Origin: Hungatella sp. UBA3402 | GTDB taxonomy: Bacteria; Bacillota; Clostridia; Lachnospirales; Lachnospiraceae | Length of the DNA: 6,841 nt | Reading direction: 5' to 3' | Assembly: GCA_002358555.1 (NCBI GenBank) | Contig: DEPC01000141.1 | Span: forward strand, 1 to 6,841 | Shown: one piece after another, positions 1 through 5,338 of the stretch | Position numbering within the stretch: the stretch's first letter is position 1 | Layout of the letters: the number at the start of each line of letters is the position of its first letter | Notes under the pieces: model-generated | Told to the model about the DNA's origin: nothing | Databases searched by the model: none | Seen by the model: the letters and a program-made list of their open reading frames with translations, nothing else | Translations under genes and position numbers: made by a program

Positions 1-46
1 CAGATTGTGGCTCTGGAGGTCCAGGGTTCGAGTCCCTGTATCCACC
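1..46 (+). tRNA. tRNA-His (GUG), 5' end outside window
   Basis: This is the 3' part of a tRNA. The anticodon stem (CAGA, first base lost, pairing with TCTGG at 12-16) encloses the loop TTGTGGC at 5-11, giving anticodon GTG at 7-9, which reads histidine codons. The T arm is CAGGG-TTCGAGT-CCCTG at 22-38. The acceptor 3' strand TATCCAC (39-45) is followed by C at 46, the discriminator base expected for tRNA-His, which pairs with the extra G-1. No CCA end is encoded (CTT follows), so the end must be added by the nucleotidyltransferase. The acceptor 5' strand and D arm lie upstream of the window. A terminator starts 10 bases later, so this is the last gene of its transcript. Confidence 0.95.
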
Positions 47-55
47 CTTAAGTAG

Positions 56-94
56 AACACTATTTGCATTAGAGAGCAGATAGTGTTTTTTATT
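56..94 (+). terminator. Rho-independent terminator of the tRNA-His unit
   Basis: AACACTAT (56-63) pairs with ATAGTGTT (80-87). The stem is extended inside by T-G, T-A, G-C and C-G pairs up to 67/76, giving a 12-pair stem with an 8-nt loop. TTTTTTATT follows at 86-94. It is a classical intrinsic terminator for rightward transcription. Confidence 0.9.
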
Positions 95-125
95 ATAACT
101 AAATTTATGTTTCCTACTTATTTTT

Positions 126-216
126 ATAAAAAGTGTTTCATTTGCCATCTCAATTCCCTATTATCGAAATCCAAAGGGAATGTAAATATGTTATATGACA
201 ATGAAACACTTTTTAT
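126..216. repeat. 17-bp perfect inverted repeat with nested hairpin; possible bidirectional terminator
   Basis: ATAAAAAGTGTTTCATT at 126-142 is the exact reverse complement of 200-216, separated by 57 bp. Inside lies a second inverted repeat, ATTCCCT (153-159) and AGGGAAT (175-181). Both outer arms end in T-rich sequence on their own strand. The element sits between the convergent tRNA-His unit and the antiporter gene, so the simplest reading is a terminator for the leftward antiporter transcript and a backup for rightward reading. A small MITE is an alternative, but no target duplication is visible. Confidence 0.6.
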
Positions 217-266
217 TTTGCTTCCGATTTATCGAGATTAGGGTATAGGCCAAAATAGTATATCAA

Positions 267-1535
267 CTACTTGGCTGGCTGAGGAGTTGGGTGATTTATT
301 TGTTCTGGTTTAATTTCCCCAGCAGAGATTAAAGCGTTTTTAGTCAGTGTAGGTCCAATTAATTCATATACCAATACAGAAAACAGGACTACATTTCTGA
401 CCATTGCCCCATCGGATAGGGCAGAGGCTGTAAGAGCCATTCCCAAGGCTACACCAGCCTGAGGTAAAAGTGTGATGCCAAGATGACGCTTGATAGTGTT
501 TTCACAGTGGGTAAGAGTACAACTGCTGTAAGAACCAAAAAACTTACCAGCAGAACGGGTGGCAATATAGACCATACCAATAAGCAAAACAGTAGGATTG
601 CTCAAGGTCTGTAAATCCAGTTCTGCGCCAGATAAGACAAAAAATAGGATAGATAGAGGAGTTGTCCAGCGGTCCAGTCGTTCCATCAGAGAAGCTGAAG
701 TTTGGCAGATATTGCAGAAAATCGTGCCTGTCATCATACATACAAGCAACAGAGAAAATCCGCAATGGATTGGCCCTAAATAAAACTCTACCTTAGAAAG
801 TCCTACTGTCAACAGTACAAAAGCTACAGACATAGAGATACGATTGCCACGAGAGTGAAAATATCGCTCGCTCCAGTCTAAAACCAACCCAGCCGCAGCT
901 CCCAAAGCTAGAGAAAAGATGATTTCCAGTATAGGTTCCACTGCAACTGTAATGAGGTTAATTCCTCCTGCCTCTAATGCATTGGCAACACCAAAGGAAG
1001 CTGAGAAAAGCACCAGACCGACTGCATCATCAATAGCTACTACCATCAAAAGAAGCTGAGTAAGAGGTCCTTCTGCACGATACTGCCGGACTACCATTAA
1101 TGTGGCAGCAGGAGCAGTGGCAGCAGCAATTGCTCCTAAAGTAATGGCTGATGGGATAGAGATTGCCTTTGGCATTAAAAAATGTAGTGTCACCAGGGCA
1201 ACATCTACAAAAAATGTGGTGATGACTGCTTGAAGAATTCCAATGGTAATTGCCTTTCTTCCCATACTTTTTAAATCAGCCATACGAAATTCATTACCAA
1301 TTGTAAAGGCAATAAAACCTAATGCAGTATCAGGAAGGATACTCATTGCACTTACATCCTTCATAGTATGAAAGCCTATTCCGGCCATTCTTAACCGTCC
1401 TAGACAATAAGGCCCTAGAAGCAGGCCAGTAATTAAGTAAGCGGTAACAGCGGGAAGTTCTACCCGTTTTGCCAGGCGAGACATCATCAGCCCAAAAATC
1501 AAGGAACTGGAGATGCAAAGAAGAAGATTCTGCAT
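267..1535 (-). CDS. Cation/proton antiporter, CPA family (Na+/H+ exchanger domain)
   Basis: This 422-residue polytopic membrane protein is a monovalent cation/H+ exchanger of the PF00999 type, acting in pH, sodium or potassium homeostasis. About 11-12 hydrophobic segments run from residue 3 to about 400. The short polar tail (about 401-422) means there is no RCK/TrkA-N or UspA regulatory domain, unlike KefB/C-type proteins. Characteristic features are the TAPAAT stretch (140-145), resembling the broken TM4 helix; the paired aspartates in AIDDAVGL (D169-D170), the ion-binding pair whose DD form is typical of electrogenic CPA2/NhaA-like exchangers; a basic RSAGK stretch (327-331); and LLPQAGVALG (357-366). 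The ATG at 1535 is chosen because an in-frame TGA lies shortly upstream and GAAAGG stands about 11 bases before it. The gene is monocistronic and converges on the tRNA-His unit. The ion transported cannot be read from sequence. Confidence 0.88.
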   Translation of the reverse strand: MQNLLLCISSSLIFGLMMSRLAKRVELPAVTAYLITGLLLGPYCLGRLRMAGIGFHTMKDVSAMSILPDTALGFIAFTIGNEFRMADLKSMGRKAITIGILQAVITTFFVDVALVTLHFLMPKAISIPSAITLGAIAAATAPAATLMVVRQYRAEGPLTQLLLMVVAIDDAVGLVLFSASFGVANALEAGGINLITVAVEPILEIIFSLALGAAAGLVLDWSERYFHSRGNRISMSVAFVLLTVGLSKVEFYLGPIHCGFSLLLVCMMTGTIFCNICQTSASLMERLDRWTTPLSILFFVLSGAELDLQTLSNPTVLLIGMVYIATRSAGKFFGSYSSCTLTHCENTIKRHLGITLLPQAGVALGMALTASALSDGAMVRNVVLFSVLVYELIGPTLTKNALISAGEIKPEQINHPTPQPAK

Positions 1536-1630
1536 GATGATAACGACCTTTCAAAATCATTGTTGTTTAAAATTTTTTTTAACCTAAGAAGAAAAAACCC
1601 TTAAGTCTGTTTGTCGGAAGACACAACAAT

Positions 1631-1658
1631 AAAATACCACTTTTTTTTCAAAAATCAA
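1631..1658 (-). promoter_or_regulatory. Candidate promoter of the antiporter gene
   Basis: On the minus strand TTGATT (1653-1658) is followed after 16 bases by TATTTT (1631-1636). This would start a transcript near 1624 with a leader of roughly 90 nt before the ATG at 1535. The region is very AT-rich, so chance matches are likely and the assignment is tentative. Confidence 0.35.
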
Positions 1659-1765
1659 GAGTATTGTATATTTTTGTGAAAACTGCTTAGTTTCAATAGG
1701 AGGGTGACAAGTCTTGTATAAAATTTTTGTTAAAAAAATGGATTGCAGTCTCTTTTTTTATATAA

Positions 1766-1886
1766 TTAGACTGTGTCTGAAAACTGCTTTTTTGCGTAAT
1801 TTGTGACAGGTTTGTAGCAAATTGGGGTATGAAGATGGCAAGAATAAGTTTTTAGACATTTCCTAGTATAGTAAATATGCTGGCTA
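1766..1886 (+). repeat. Degenerate copy of the dispersed inverted-repeat element seen at 4689-5364
   Basis: The left end (TTAGACTGTGTCTGAAAACTG, 1766-1786, read in pieces) resembles the left terminal repeat of the larger element (TAGAGCGTGTTTGAAAATTG at 4694-4713). Positions 1799-1842 align without gaps to 5273-5316 with 31 of 44 bases identical, sharing GACA, AATTGG and ATGGCAAG. Both copies then reach TCCTAG (1861-1866 and 5332-5337). A decayed right end, AAATATGCTGGCTA (1873-1886), resembles AAACATGCTCTAGTA. At about 120 bp this copy lacks the roughly 550-bp interior of the larger one. No ORF is present. Confidence 0.55.
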
Positions 1887-1932
1887 ATCTAAATTGTTGC
1901 AAAAGAATAATTAAAAATAGAAATATTTTGAC

Positions 1933-1961
1933 TTGCAAACTTGAAGAAACTATGCTATTAT
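1933..1961 (+). promoter_or_regulatory. Promoter of tRNA-Gln
   Basis: TTGCAA (1933-1938), a 17-bp spacer and TATTAT (1956-1961), preceded by TGC, form an extended -10 promoter. Transcription would start near 1968, about 47 bases before the tRNA. An overlapping alternative is TTGACT (1928-1933) with TATGCT (1951-1956), also with 17-bp spacing, but its -10 is poorer. Confidence 0.7.
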
Positions 1962-2014
1962 AGAACAGTCTCAGAGAAAGCATGAGAATTTAAAAGCTTT
2001 GATTTCTTTGATAG

Positions 2015-2087
2015 TGGGCTATCGCCAAGCGGTAAGGCACAGGACTTTGACTCCTGCATTTCGCTGGTTCGAATCCAGCTAGCCCAG
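2015..2087 (+). tRNA. tRNA-Gln (UUG)
   Basis: This is a complete cloverleaf. The acceptor stem TGGGCTA (2015-2021) pairs with TAGCCCA (2080-2086), followed by discriminator G2087. The anticodon stem CAGGA/TCCTG encloses the loop CTTTGAC (2045-2051) with anticodon TTG at 2047-2049, reading glutamine codons CAA and CAG. The T arm is GCTGG-TTCGAAT-CCAGC at 2063-2079. No CCA is encoded. It is a single-gene unit with its own promoter upstream and a terminator beginning 3 bases downstream. Confidence 0.96.
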
Positions 2088-2089
2088 TA

Positions 2090-2125
2090 AAAAGCCCTTG
2101 AAAATGTCGAATTTCAAGGGCTTTT
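2090..2125 (+). terminator. Terminator after tRNA-Gln, probably bidirectional
   Basis: AAAAGCCCTTGAAA (2090-2103) and TTTCAAGGGCTTTT (2112-2125) form a perfect 14-bp stem with an 8-nt loop. The U tract lies at 2122-2125. The reverse strand also ends in CTTTTT, so it can stop the leftward DUF362 transcript, whose stop codon is 41 bp away. Confidence 0.92.
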
Positions 2126-2165
2126 ATATTTCCATAAATTATATTGTAGTAGTGCTATTGGAAAC

Positions 2166-3029
2166 TTACAAAGTGATTAATTCATAATCTCTGCTTCCAA
2201 AGCCTAACTCTGCTGCTGCCTCTACAGTGTGAACTCCATTTCTGGATTCAATTCTCTCAATCAAATCTCCCTTTCCAGGGTCATTGGAAGCATACACTAA
2301 ATCTAGACATGCCTGGTCCAAAGCAATTGGATCTAAGGAAGCCAAGATTCCGATATCTCCGATTTTAGGGTCTGCTGCAACTGCACAGCAGTCACAGTCC
2401 ACAGACATATTGCACATAACATTGATAAATGCCATCTTTCCATCAAAGAAAGTTACAATAGATTTTGCTGCATCTGCCATAGATTCCAGGAAAGAATCGT
2501 GGTCTGAATTCCAAAAATCCTCTGGAACACCTACACCATGAATATAAGCTTTTCCATGAGAAGATGCGATACCAATAGAAATATTTTTTAGTGCACCGCC
2601 AAATCCACCCATGGGATGTCCTTTAAAATGGGACAAAACCAGCATAGAGTCATAATTAGATAGATGGCTGCCCACATAATTTTTCTGAATCTTCTTTCCG
2701 CCTTCAATAGTAAGTTCCAGTTCGCCGTCTTCATCCATAATATCCACATCAGCAATATCTGTCCATCCATGTGCTTTCATGGTTTCCCAATGTGCTTTGG
2801 TGGTATCACGTTTGCCCATATAAGCAGTATTACATTCCACAATTGTACCTTTTACATGGTCAATCACTGGTTTAAAGAATGGCGGACGGATAAAATTCTG
2901 ATTTCCTACTTCACCAGAATGGAGCTTTACTGCTACTTTGCCAGGCAGTTTGATTCCCAGAGCTTCATACATCTGAATCATTGCATCGTTGGTAAGAGTT
3001 TTGGTAAAATAAACTTTTGATTTTGCCAT
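2166..3029 (-). CDS. DUF362 family protein, putative Fe-S protein (short form)
   Basis: This 287-residue soluble protein is recognised as DUF362 by its N-terminal VKLHSGE (34-40), the HFKGHPMGGFGGALKN core (134-149) and GDIGILASLDPIALDQA (224-240). No signal peptide or membrane segment is present. The biochemical function of the family is not established. Many members carry a ferredoxin-type 4Fe-4S domain and are annotated as Fe-S centre proteins. This one lacks the separate CxxCxxCxxxC module but has a tight cysteine group, C206, C212, C214 and C215 (C-x5-C-x-CC), plus C66 and C241, which could bind a metal or cluster. That is inference. The start is firm: AGGAGG (3037-3042) stands 7 bases before the ATG at 3029. 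The gene is monocistronic, divergent from the GH1 gene and convergent with tRNA-Gln. The divergence might mean shared control but does not show a shared pathway. Confidence 0.85.
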   Translation of the reverse strand: MAKSKVYFTKTLTNDAMIQMYEALGIKLPGKVAVKLHSGEVGNQNFIRPPFFKPVIDHVKGTIVECNTAYMGKRDTTKAHWETMKAHGWTDIADVDIMDEDGELELTIEGGKKIQKNYVGSHLSNYDSMLVLSHFKGHPMGGFGGALKNISIGIASSHGKAYIHGVGVPEDFWNSDHDSFLESMADAAKSIVTFFDGKMAFINVMCNMSVDCDCCAVAADPKIGDIGILASLDPIALDQACLDLVYASNDPGKGDLIERIESRNGVHTVEAAAELGFGSRDYELITL

Positions 3030-3060
3030 ATTGCGACCTCCTGTTTTTTATTTTTTGTAG

Positions 3061-3088
3061 CAGTTCAGATACTATCCTTGCTGAACTG
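3061..3088. repeat. 8-bp inverted repeat in the DUF362 leader
   Basis: CAGTTCAG (3061-3068) and CTGAACTG (3081-3088) are a perfect inverted repeat around a 12-nt loop. It lies in the predicted 5' leader of the DUF362 mRNA, about 32 bases upstream of the ATG and 19 bases before the AGGAGG. It could be an mRNA hairpin or a protein-binding operator. No U tract follows, so it is not a terminator. Confidence 0.5.
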
Positions 3089-3096
3089 TCATCATT

Positions 3097-3114
3097 TTTC
3101 CATAAAAATGGAAA
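3097..3114. repeat. 7-bp inverted repeat, possible operator or leader hairpin
   Basis: TTTCCAT (3097-3103) and ATGGAAA (3108-3114) flank a 4-nt loop. The site lies just downstream of the proposed DUF362 -10 element (3126-3131), where it could act as an operator or as a 5'-end hairpin of the transcript. Confidence 0.45.
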
Positions 3115-3125
3115 TCTGTAGTTAC

Positions 3126-3156
3126 AGTATAAAGGATAAAGTTAGGTTTAGGTCAA
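3126..3156 (-). promoter_or_regulatory. Candidate promoter of the DUF362 gene
   Basis: On the minus strand TTGACC (3151-3156) precedes TATACT (3126-3131) with a long 19-bp spacer. TTTATA at 17 bp is an overlapping alternative. The leader would be about 90 nt and would contain both inverted repeats at 3097-3114 and 3061-3088. Confidence 0.5.
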
Positions 3157-3198
3157 GGAAATTTTTCCCTTTTCAAATAGCAGGAAAAGGAGTATAAT
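3157..3198 (+). promoter_or_regulatory. Promoter of the GH1 gene with palindrome at the -35 region
   Basis: A perfect -10, TATAAT (3193-3198), lies 16-17 bp downstream of a weak -35 (TTTTCA 3170-3175 or TTTCAA 3171-3176). The start site would be near 3205 and the leader short. Directly upstream of the -35, GGAAATTTTTCC (3157-3168) is a 12-bp palindrome that could be an operator or activator site. The weak -35 next to it is compatible with activator dependence, as for many sugar-utilisation genes; this is inference. Confidence 0.6.
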
Positions 3199-3231
3199 AG
3201 ACTTACAAAATTTGAAGGGAGAAGAGAAGAA

Positions 3232-4650
3232 ATGCTGCACAAAACATTAAAACCATTTCCAAAGGATTTTCTTTGGGGAGCAAGTACATCCGCGTATCAG
3301 GTAGAGGGGGCTAACCTAGAAGACGGAAAAGGACCATCTTGCCAGGATGTGAAGAAGGTGCCAGAAGGAACCTCTGATTTGACTGTATGCGCAGACCAGT
3401 ATCACAGATACAAAGAAGATATTGCTCTTATGGCTGAGATGGGATTCAAGACCTATCGTTTCTCGATTGCATGGTCCAGAATTATTCCAGAGGGGACTGG
3501 AGCTGTAAATCCAAAGGGAATTGAATACTACAATAATGTTATCAATGAATGTTTAAAGTATGGCATTGAACCTTTGGTGACTATGTTCCATTTTGATATG
3601 CCAGCTGCATTGGACAAGCGGGGGTCTTGGTCTAACCGCGAATCTGTAGATTGGTTCTTGAATTTTGCAAAGGTAATGTTTGAGAATTTTGGAGACAGGG
3701 TAAAATATTGGCTGACAATCAATGAGCAGAATATGCTGACTTTGGTGGGACCAGTGATTGGAACTTTGACAATCCCAGAAGGCTGTACCAATGTATTGAA
3801 GGAGACTTATCAGCAGAATCATCATATGCTTGTGGCTCAGGCTAAAGCAATGGTTCTCTGTCATGAGATGCTGCCAAATGCAAAGATTGGTCCAGCTCCA
3901 AATATTTCTTTGGTATATGCAGCAAGCTGCAAGCCAGAAGATGTTTTGGCTGCTCAGAACTATAATGCTATTCGTAACTGGTTGTATCTAGATATGGCTG
4001 TGTATGGTGTATACAATAACTTGGTATGGGCTTATTTGGAAGAACATAATGCTACTCCAGAATTTGCTCCAGGAGATGCAGAGGCATTAAAGAATGGACA
4101 TCCAGATTTTATTGGATTCAATTATTATAACACTTCCACAGTAGAAGCAAGCGATGGCACAGAACAAAGCGACCCAGGCGCAGACCAGCAGACTGCAAGA
4201 GGAGAGGCTGGCTTCTACAGAGGATTCCGCAATCCTAATTTGCCTACCACAGAGTTTGGCTGGGAGATTGACCCCATGGGCTTCCGTGCAACCATTCGTG
4301 AGATGTATTCTAGATATCGCTTACCTATGATTGTAACTGAGAATGGCTTGGGCGCTTATGACAAATTGACAGAAGACGGAAAAGTACATGACTCCTACCG
4401 AATCGAGTATCTGCGCAAGCATATTGAGCAGGTTCGCTTAGCGATTACTGATGATTGTGAGATGATGGGATATTGCCCATGGTCTGCGATTGATTTAATT
4501 TCTACCCATGAAGGTATGGTAAAACGTTATGGATTTATCTATGTAGATAGAGAAGAATTTGATTTAAAGACCTTAAACCGTTATCGCAAGGACTCTTTCT
4601 ATTGGTATAAGAAAGTAATTGCTACCAATGGAGAAGATTTAGAAGATTAA
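3232..4650 (+). CDS. 6-phospho-beta-glucosidase, glycoside hydrolase family 1
   Basis: This 472-residue cytoplasmic TIM-barrel enzyme has the usual GH1 length and no signal peptide. It would hydrolyse phosphorylated beta-glucosides (cellobiose-6-P, aryl- or plant-glucoside-6-P) to glucose-6-phosphate plus the aglycone or sugar. The N-terminal FLWGASTSAYQVEG (13-26) carries glycone-binding Q23. FHFDMP (119-124) supplies H120. The acid/base Glu is E165 in TINEQN, and the nucleophile is E370 in VTENG. S424, K431 and Y433 in STHEGMVKRY have the S-x6-K-x-Y spacing that binds the 6-phosphate in LacG/BglA-type enzymes, whereas plain beta-glucosidases have a Glu-Trp pair near there. This is the main reason for calling a phospho-glucosidase. 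A GGGAG-type site (3217-3221) stands 10 bases before the ATG. No PTS gene is adjacent, so the substrate importer must be elsewhere. The exact substrate (gluco or galacto) is not settled. Confidence 0.92.
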   Translation: MLHKTLKPFPKDFLWGASTSAYQVEGANLEDGKGPSCQDVKKVPEGTSDLTVCADQYHRYKEDIALMAEMGFKTYRFSIAWSRIIPEGTGAVNPKGIEYYNNVINECLKYGIEPLVTMFHFDMPAALDKRGSWSNRESVDWFLNFAKVMFENFGDRVKYWLTINEQNMLTLVGPVIGTLTIPEGCTNVLKETYQQNHHMLVAQAKAMVLCHEMLPNAKIGPAPNISLVYAASCKPEDVLAAQNYNAIRNWLYLDMAVYGVYNNLVWAYLEEHNATPEFAPGDAEALKNGHPDFIGFNYYNTSTVEASDGTEQSDPGADQQTARGEAGFYRGFRNPNLPTTEFGWEIDPMGFRATIREMYSRYRLPMIVTENGLGAYDKLTEDGKVHDSYRIEYLRKHIEQVRLAITDDCEMMGYCPWSAIDLISTHEGMVKRYGFIYVDREEFDLKTLNRYRKDSFYWYKKVIATNGEDLED

Positions 4651-4686
4651 TAAAAATATATGATATAATTTTATATAAGTTAATCT
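4644..4686 (+). other. AT-rich inverted repeat after the GH1 stop; weak terminator candidate
   Basis: AGATTAA (4644-4650, overlapping the stop codon) is complementary to TTAATCT (4680-4686), with ATATA/TATAT pairing inside. There is no U tract and GC content is minimal, so termination activity is doubtful. No other canonical terminator follows the GH1 gene before the structured element. Confidence 0.3.
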
Positions 4687-4688
4687 GC

Positions 4689-4714
4689 TGTGCTAGAGCG
4701 TGTTTGAAAATTGT
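4689..4714 (+). repeat. Left terminal inverted repeat
   Basis: This 26-bp arm begins TGTGCTAGAGCG and ends GTTTGAAAATTGT. It matches the reverse complement of 5339-5364 except at 4692 and 4700, where G stands for A. It begins 39 bp after the GH1 stop codon. Confidence 0.75.
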
Positions 4715-4726
4715 AAGTAAGTAACA

Positions 4727-4874
4727 CACAGAAGAAGACTGCTCCCCATCCTGCAGCTTCGGAGCCAGTAATGCTAAGTCTCCAGCAATCTGCTAAAAAC
4801 AGTCGCAAATTGCTAGAGACTAAGAGTTACTAAGGCTCCTGTAGATGCAGGACAAAGAGCAGTCTTCTTCTGTG
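4727..4874. repeat. 148-nt long imperfect hairpin
   Basis: The base is a perfect 18-bp stem, CACAGAAGAAGACTGCTC (4727-4744) with 4857-4874. Pairing resumes after small symmetric interruptions: TCCTGCA (4749-4755) with TGCAGGA (4846-4852); GGAGCC (4761-4766) with GGCTCC (4834-4839); AGTAA (4767-4771) with TTACT (4827-4831); AGTCTC (4777-4782) with GAGACT (4816-4821); AGCAAT (4784-4789) with ATTGCT (4809-4814). About 48 pairs form in one rod. No U tract follows on either strand, so it is not an ordinary terminator. Confidence 0.85.
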
Positions 4875-4882
4875 CTGGTGGC

Positions 4883-4917
4883 TGGCAGTTTTAAGTTTAG
4901 AAAAAGCATAACTGCCA
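4883..4917. repeat. 8-bp inverted repeat within the element
   Basis: TGGCAGTT (4883-4890) and AACTGCCA (4910-4917) pair around a 19-nt loop, 8 bases after the long hairpin. Confidence 0.6.
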
Positions 4918-4945
4918 ATCAGAATTTACTTGCTTTTGTAGTTAG

Positions 4946-4996
4946 AAGGAATCTTTGCGAAATGTCTGGCAGAATTTTCACAATATATGATTCCTT
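4946..4996. repeat. 51-nt interrupted hairpin within the element
   Basis: AAGGAATC (4946-4953) pairs with GATTCCTT (4989-4996). Inside, TGCGAAA faces TTTCACA with one mismatch around a CTGGCAG apex. A T-rich run (TATATAATTATTTTCC) follows on the plus strand. Confidence 0.55.
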
Positions 4997-5026
4997 TATA
5001 TAATTATTTTCCTTTTCCTGTGACAA
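4997..5026 (-). promoter_or_regulatory. Weak candidate promoter inside the element, minus strand
   Basis: On the minus strand TTGTCA (5021-5026) is followed after 18 bp by TATATA (4997-5002). If active, it would transcribe leftward through the hairpins at 4946-4996, 4883-4917 and 4727-4874. The match is modest in AT-rich DNA and may be chance. Confidence 0.2.
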
Positions 5027-5039
5027 CTAATAGGATTTG

Positions 5040-5096
5040 ATAACCATACTTCCACATGGTTATGACAGATAATAAGTAATAAGGTCTTGCTTATTA
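5040..5096. repeat. Two adjacent short hairpins within the element
   Basis: ATAACCAT (5040-5047) pairs with ATGGTTAT (5056-5063) around an 8-nt loop. TAATAAG (5077-5083) pairs with CTTATTA (5090-5096) around a 6-nt loop. Confidence 0.5.
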
Positions 5097-5130
5097 TATT
5101 TATTTTGCTGCGTTACTCCTGCCTACAAAT

Positions 5131-5167
5131 TTTAACTAGCACAACGAGTTAAATTAAAATCGTGCTA
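5131..5167. repeat. Overlapping, mutually exclusive inverted repeats
   Basis: TTTAACT (5131-5137) can pair with AGTTAAA (5147-5153). TAGCAC (5137-5142), which lies in that loop apart from the shared T5137, can pair with GTGCTA (5162-5167). Both stems cannot form fully together. The second right arm runs into an extended -10-like TGCTATTAT (5163-5171), the same string as in the tRNA-Gln promoter but without a -35 at normal spacing. Confidence 0.4.
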
Positions 5168-5338
5168 TTATAGTTTAGTAGCATAATTTCTTTTTTCCAG
5201 GAAATACTAAGATTATTGACACAATCTATGAAAAGCTTCCCGAATTTAGCCAAGATAGTATATATTTTTTTCATTTGAGACAAAGCTTACGCCAATTGGA
5301 GCATGTAAATGGCAAGGAAGGGTTAGGTATCTCCTAGA

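Noticed and set aside
544..783. Reading frames on both strands within the antiporter gene
   Set aside because: They lie inside a well-supported coding frame, have no family resemblance and no ribosome binding sites; they are shadows of it.
1330..1560. Minus-strand frame starting at 1560, upstream of the antiporter start
   Set aside because: It overlaps the antiporter N-terminus in another frame and its protein resembles nothing; the antiporter frame explains the region.
1581..1612. AACCTAAG and AACCCTTAAG near a T/A run as an attenuator upstream of the antiporter
   Set aside because: The copies are direct rather than inverted, and only 4-bp pairings could be found around them, so no credible hairpin forms.
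1677..1688. TGAAAACTGCTT, an exact copy of part of the repeat end at 1778-1789
   Set aside because: A 12-base match 100 bp away in AT-rich DNA without further similarity is too weak to call a third repeat copy.
2284..3020. Plus-strand frames at 2284-2541 and 2664-3020, opposite the DUF362 gene
   Set aside because: They are antisense to a conserved gene with a strong ribosome binding site, and their translations are composition-driven.
3528..3864. Minus-strand frames opposite the GH1 gene
   Set aside because: They cover the catalytic E165 region of a clear enzyme gene and show no domain or start signals.
5216..5264. TTGACA at 5216-5221 as a promoter for DUF1576
   Set aside because: The nearest TATA-like sequence lies about 35 bp downstream, twice the permitted spacing.
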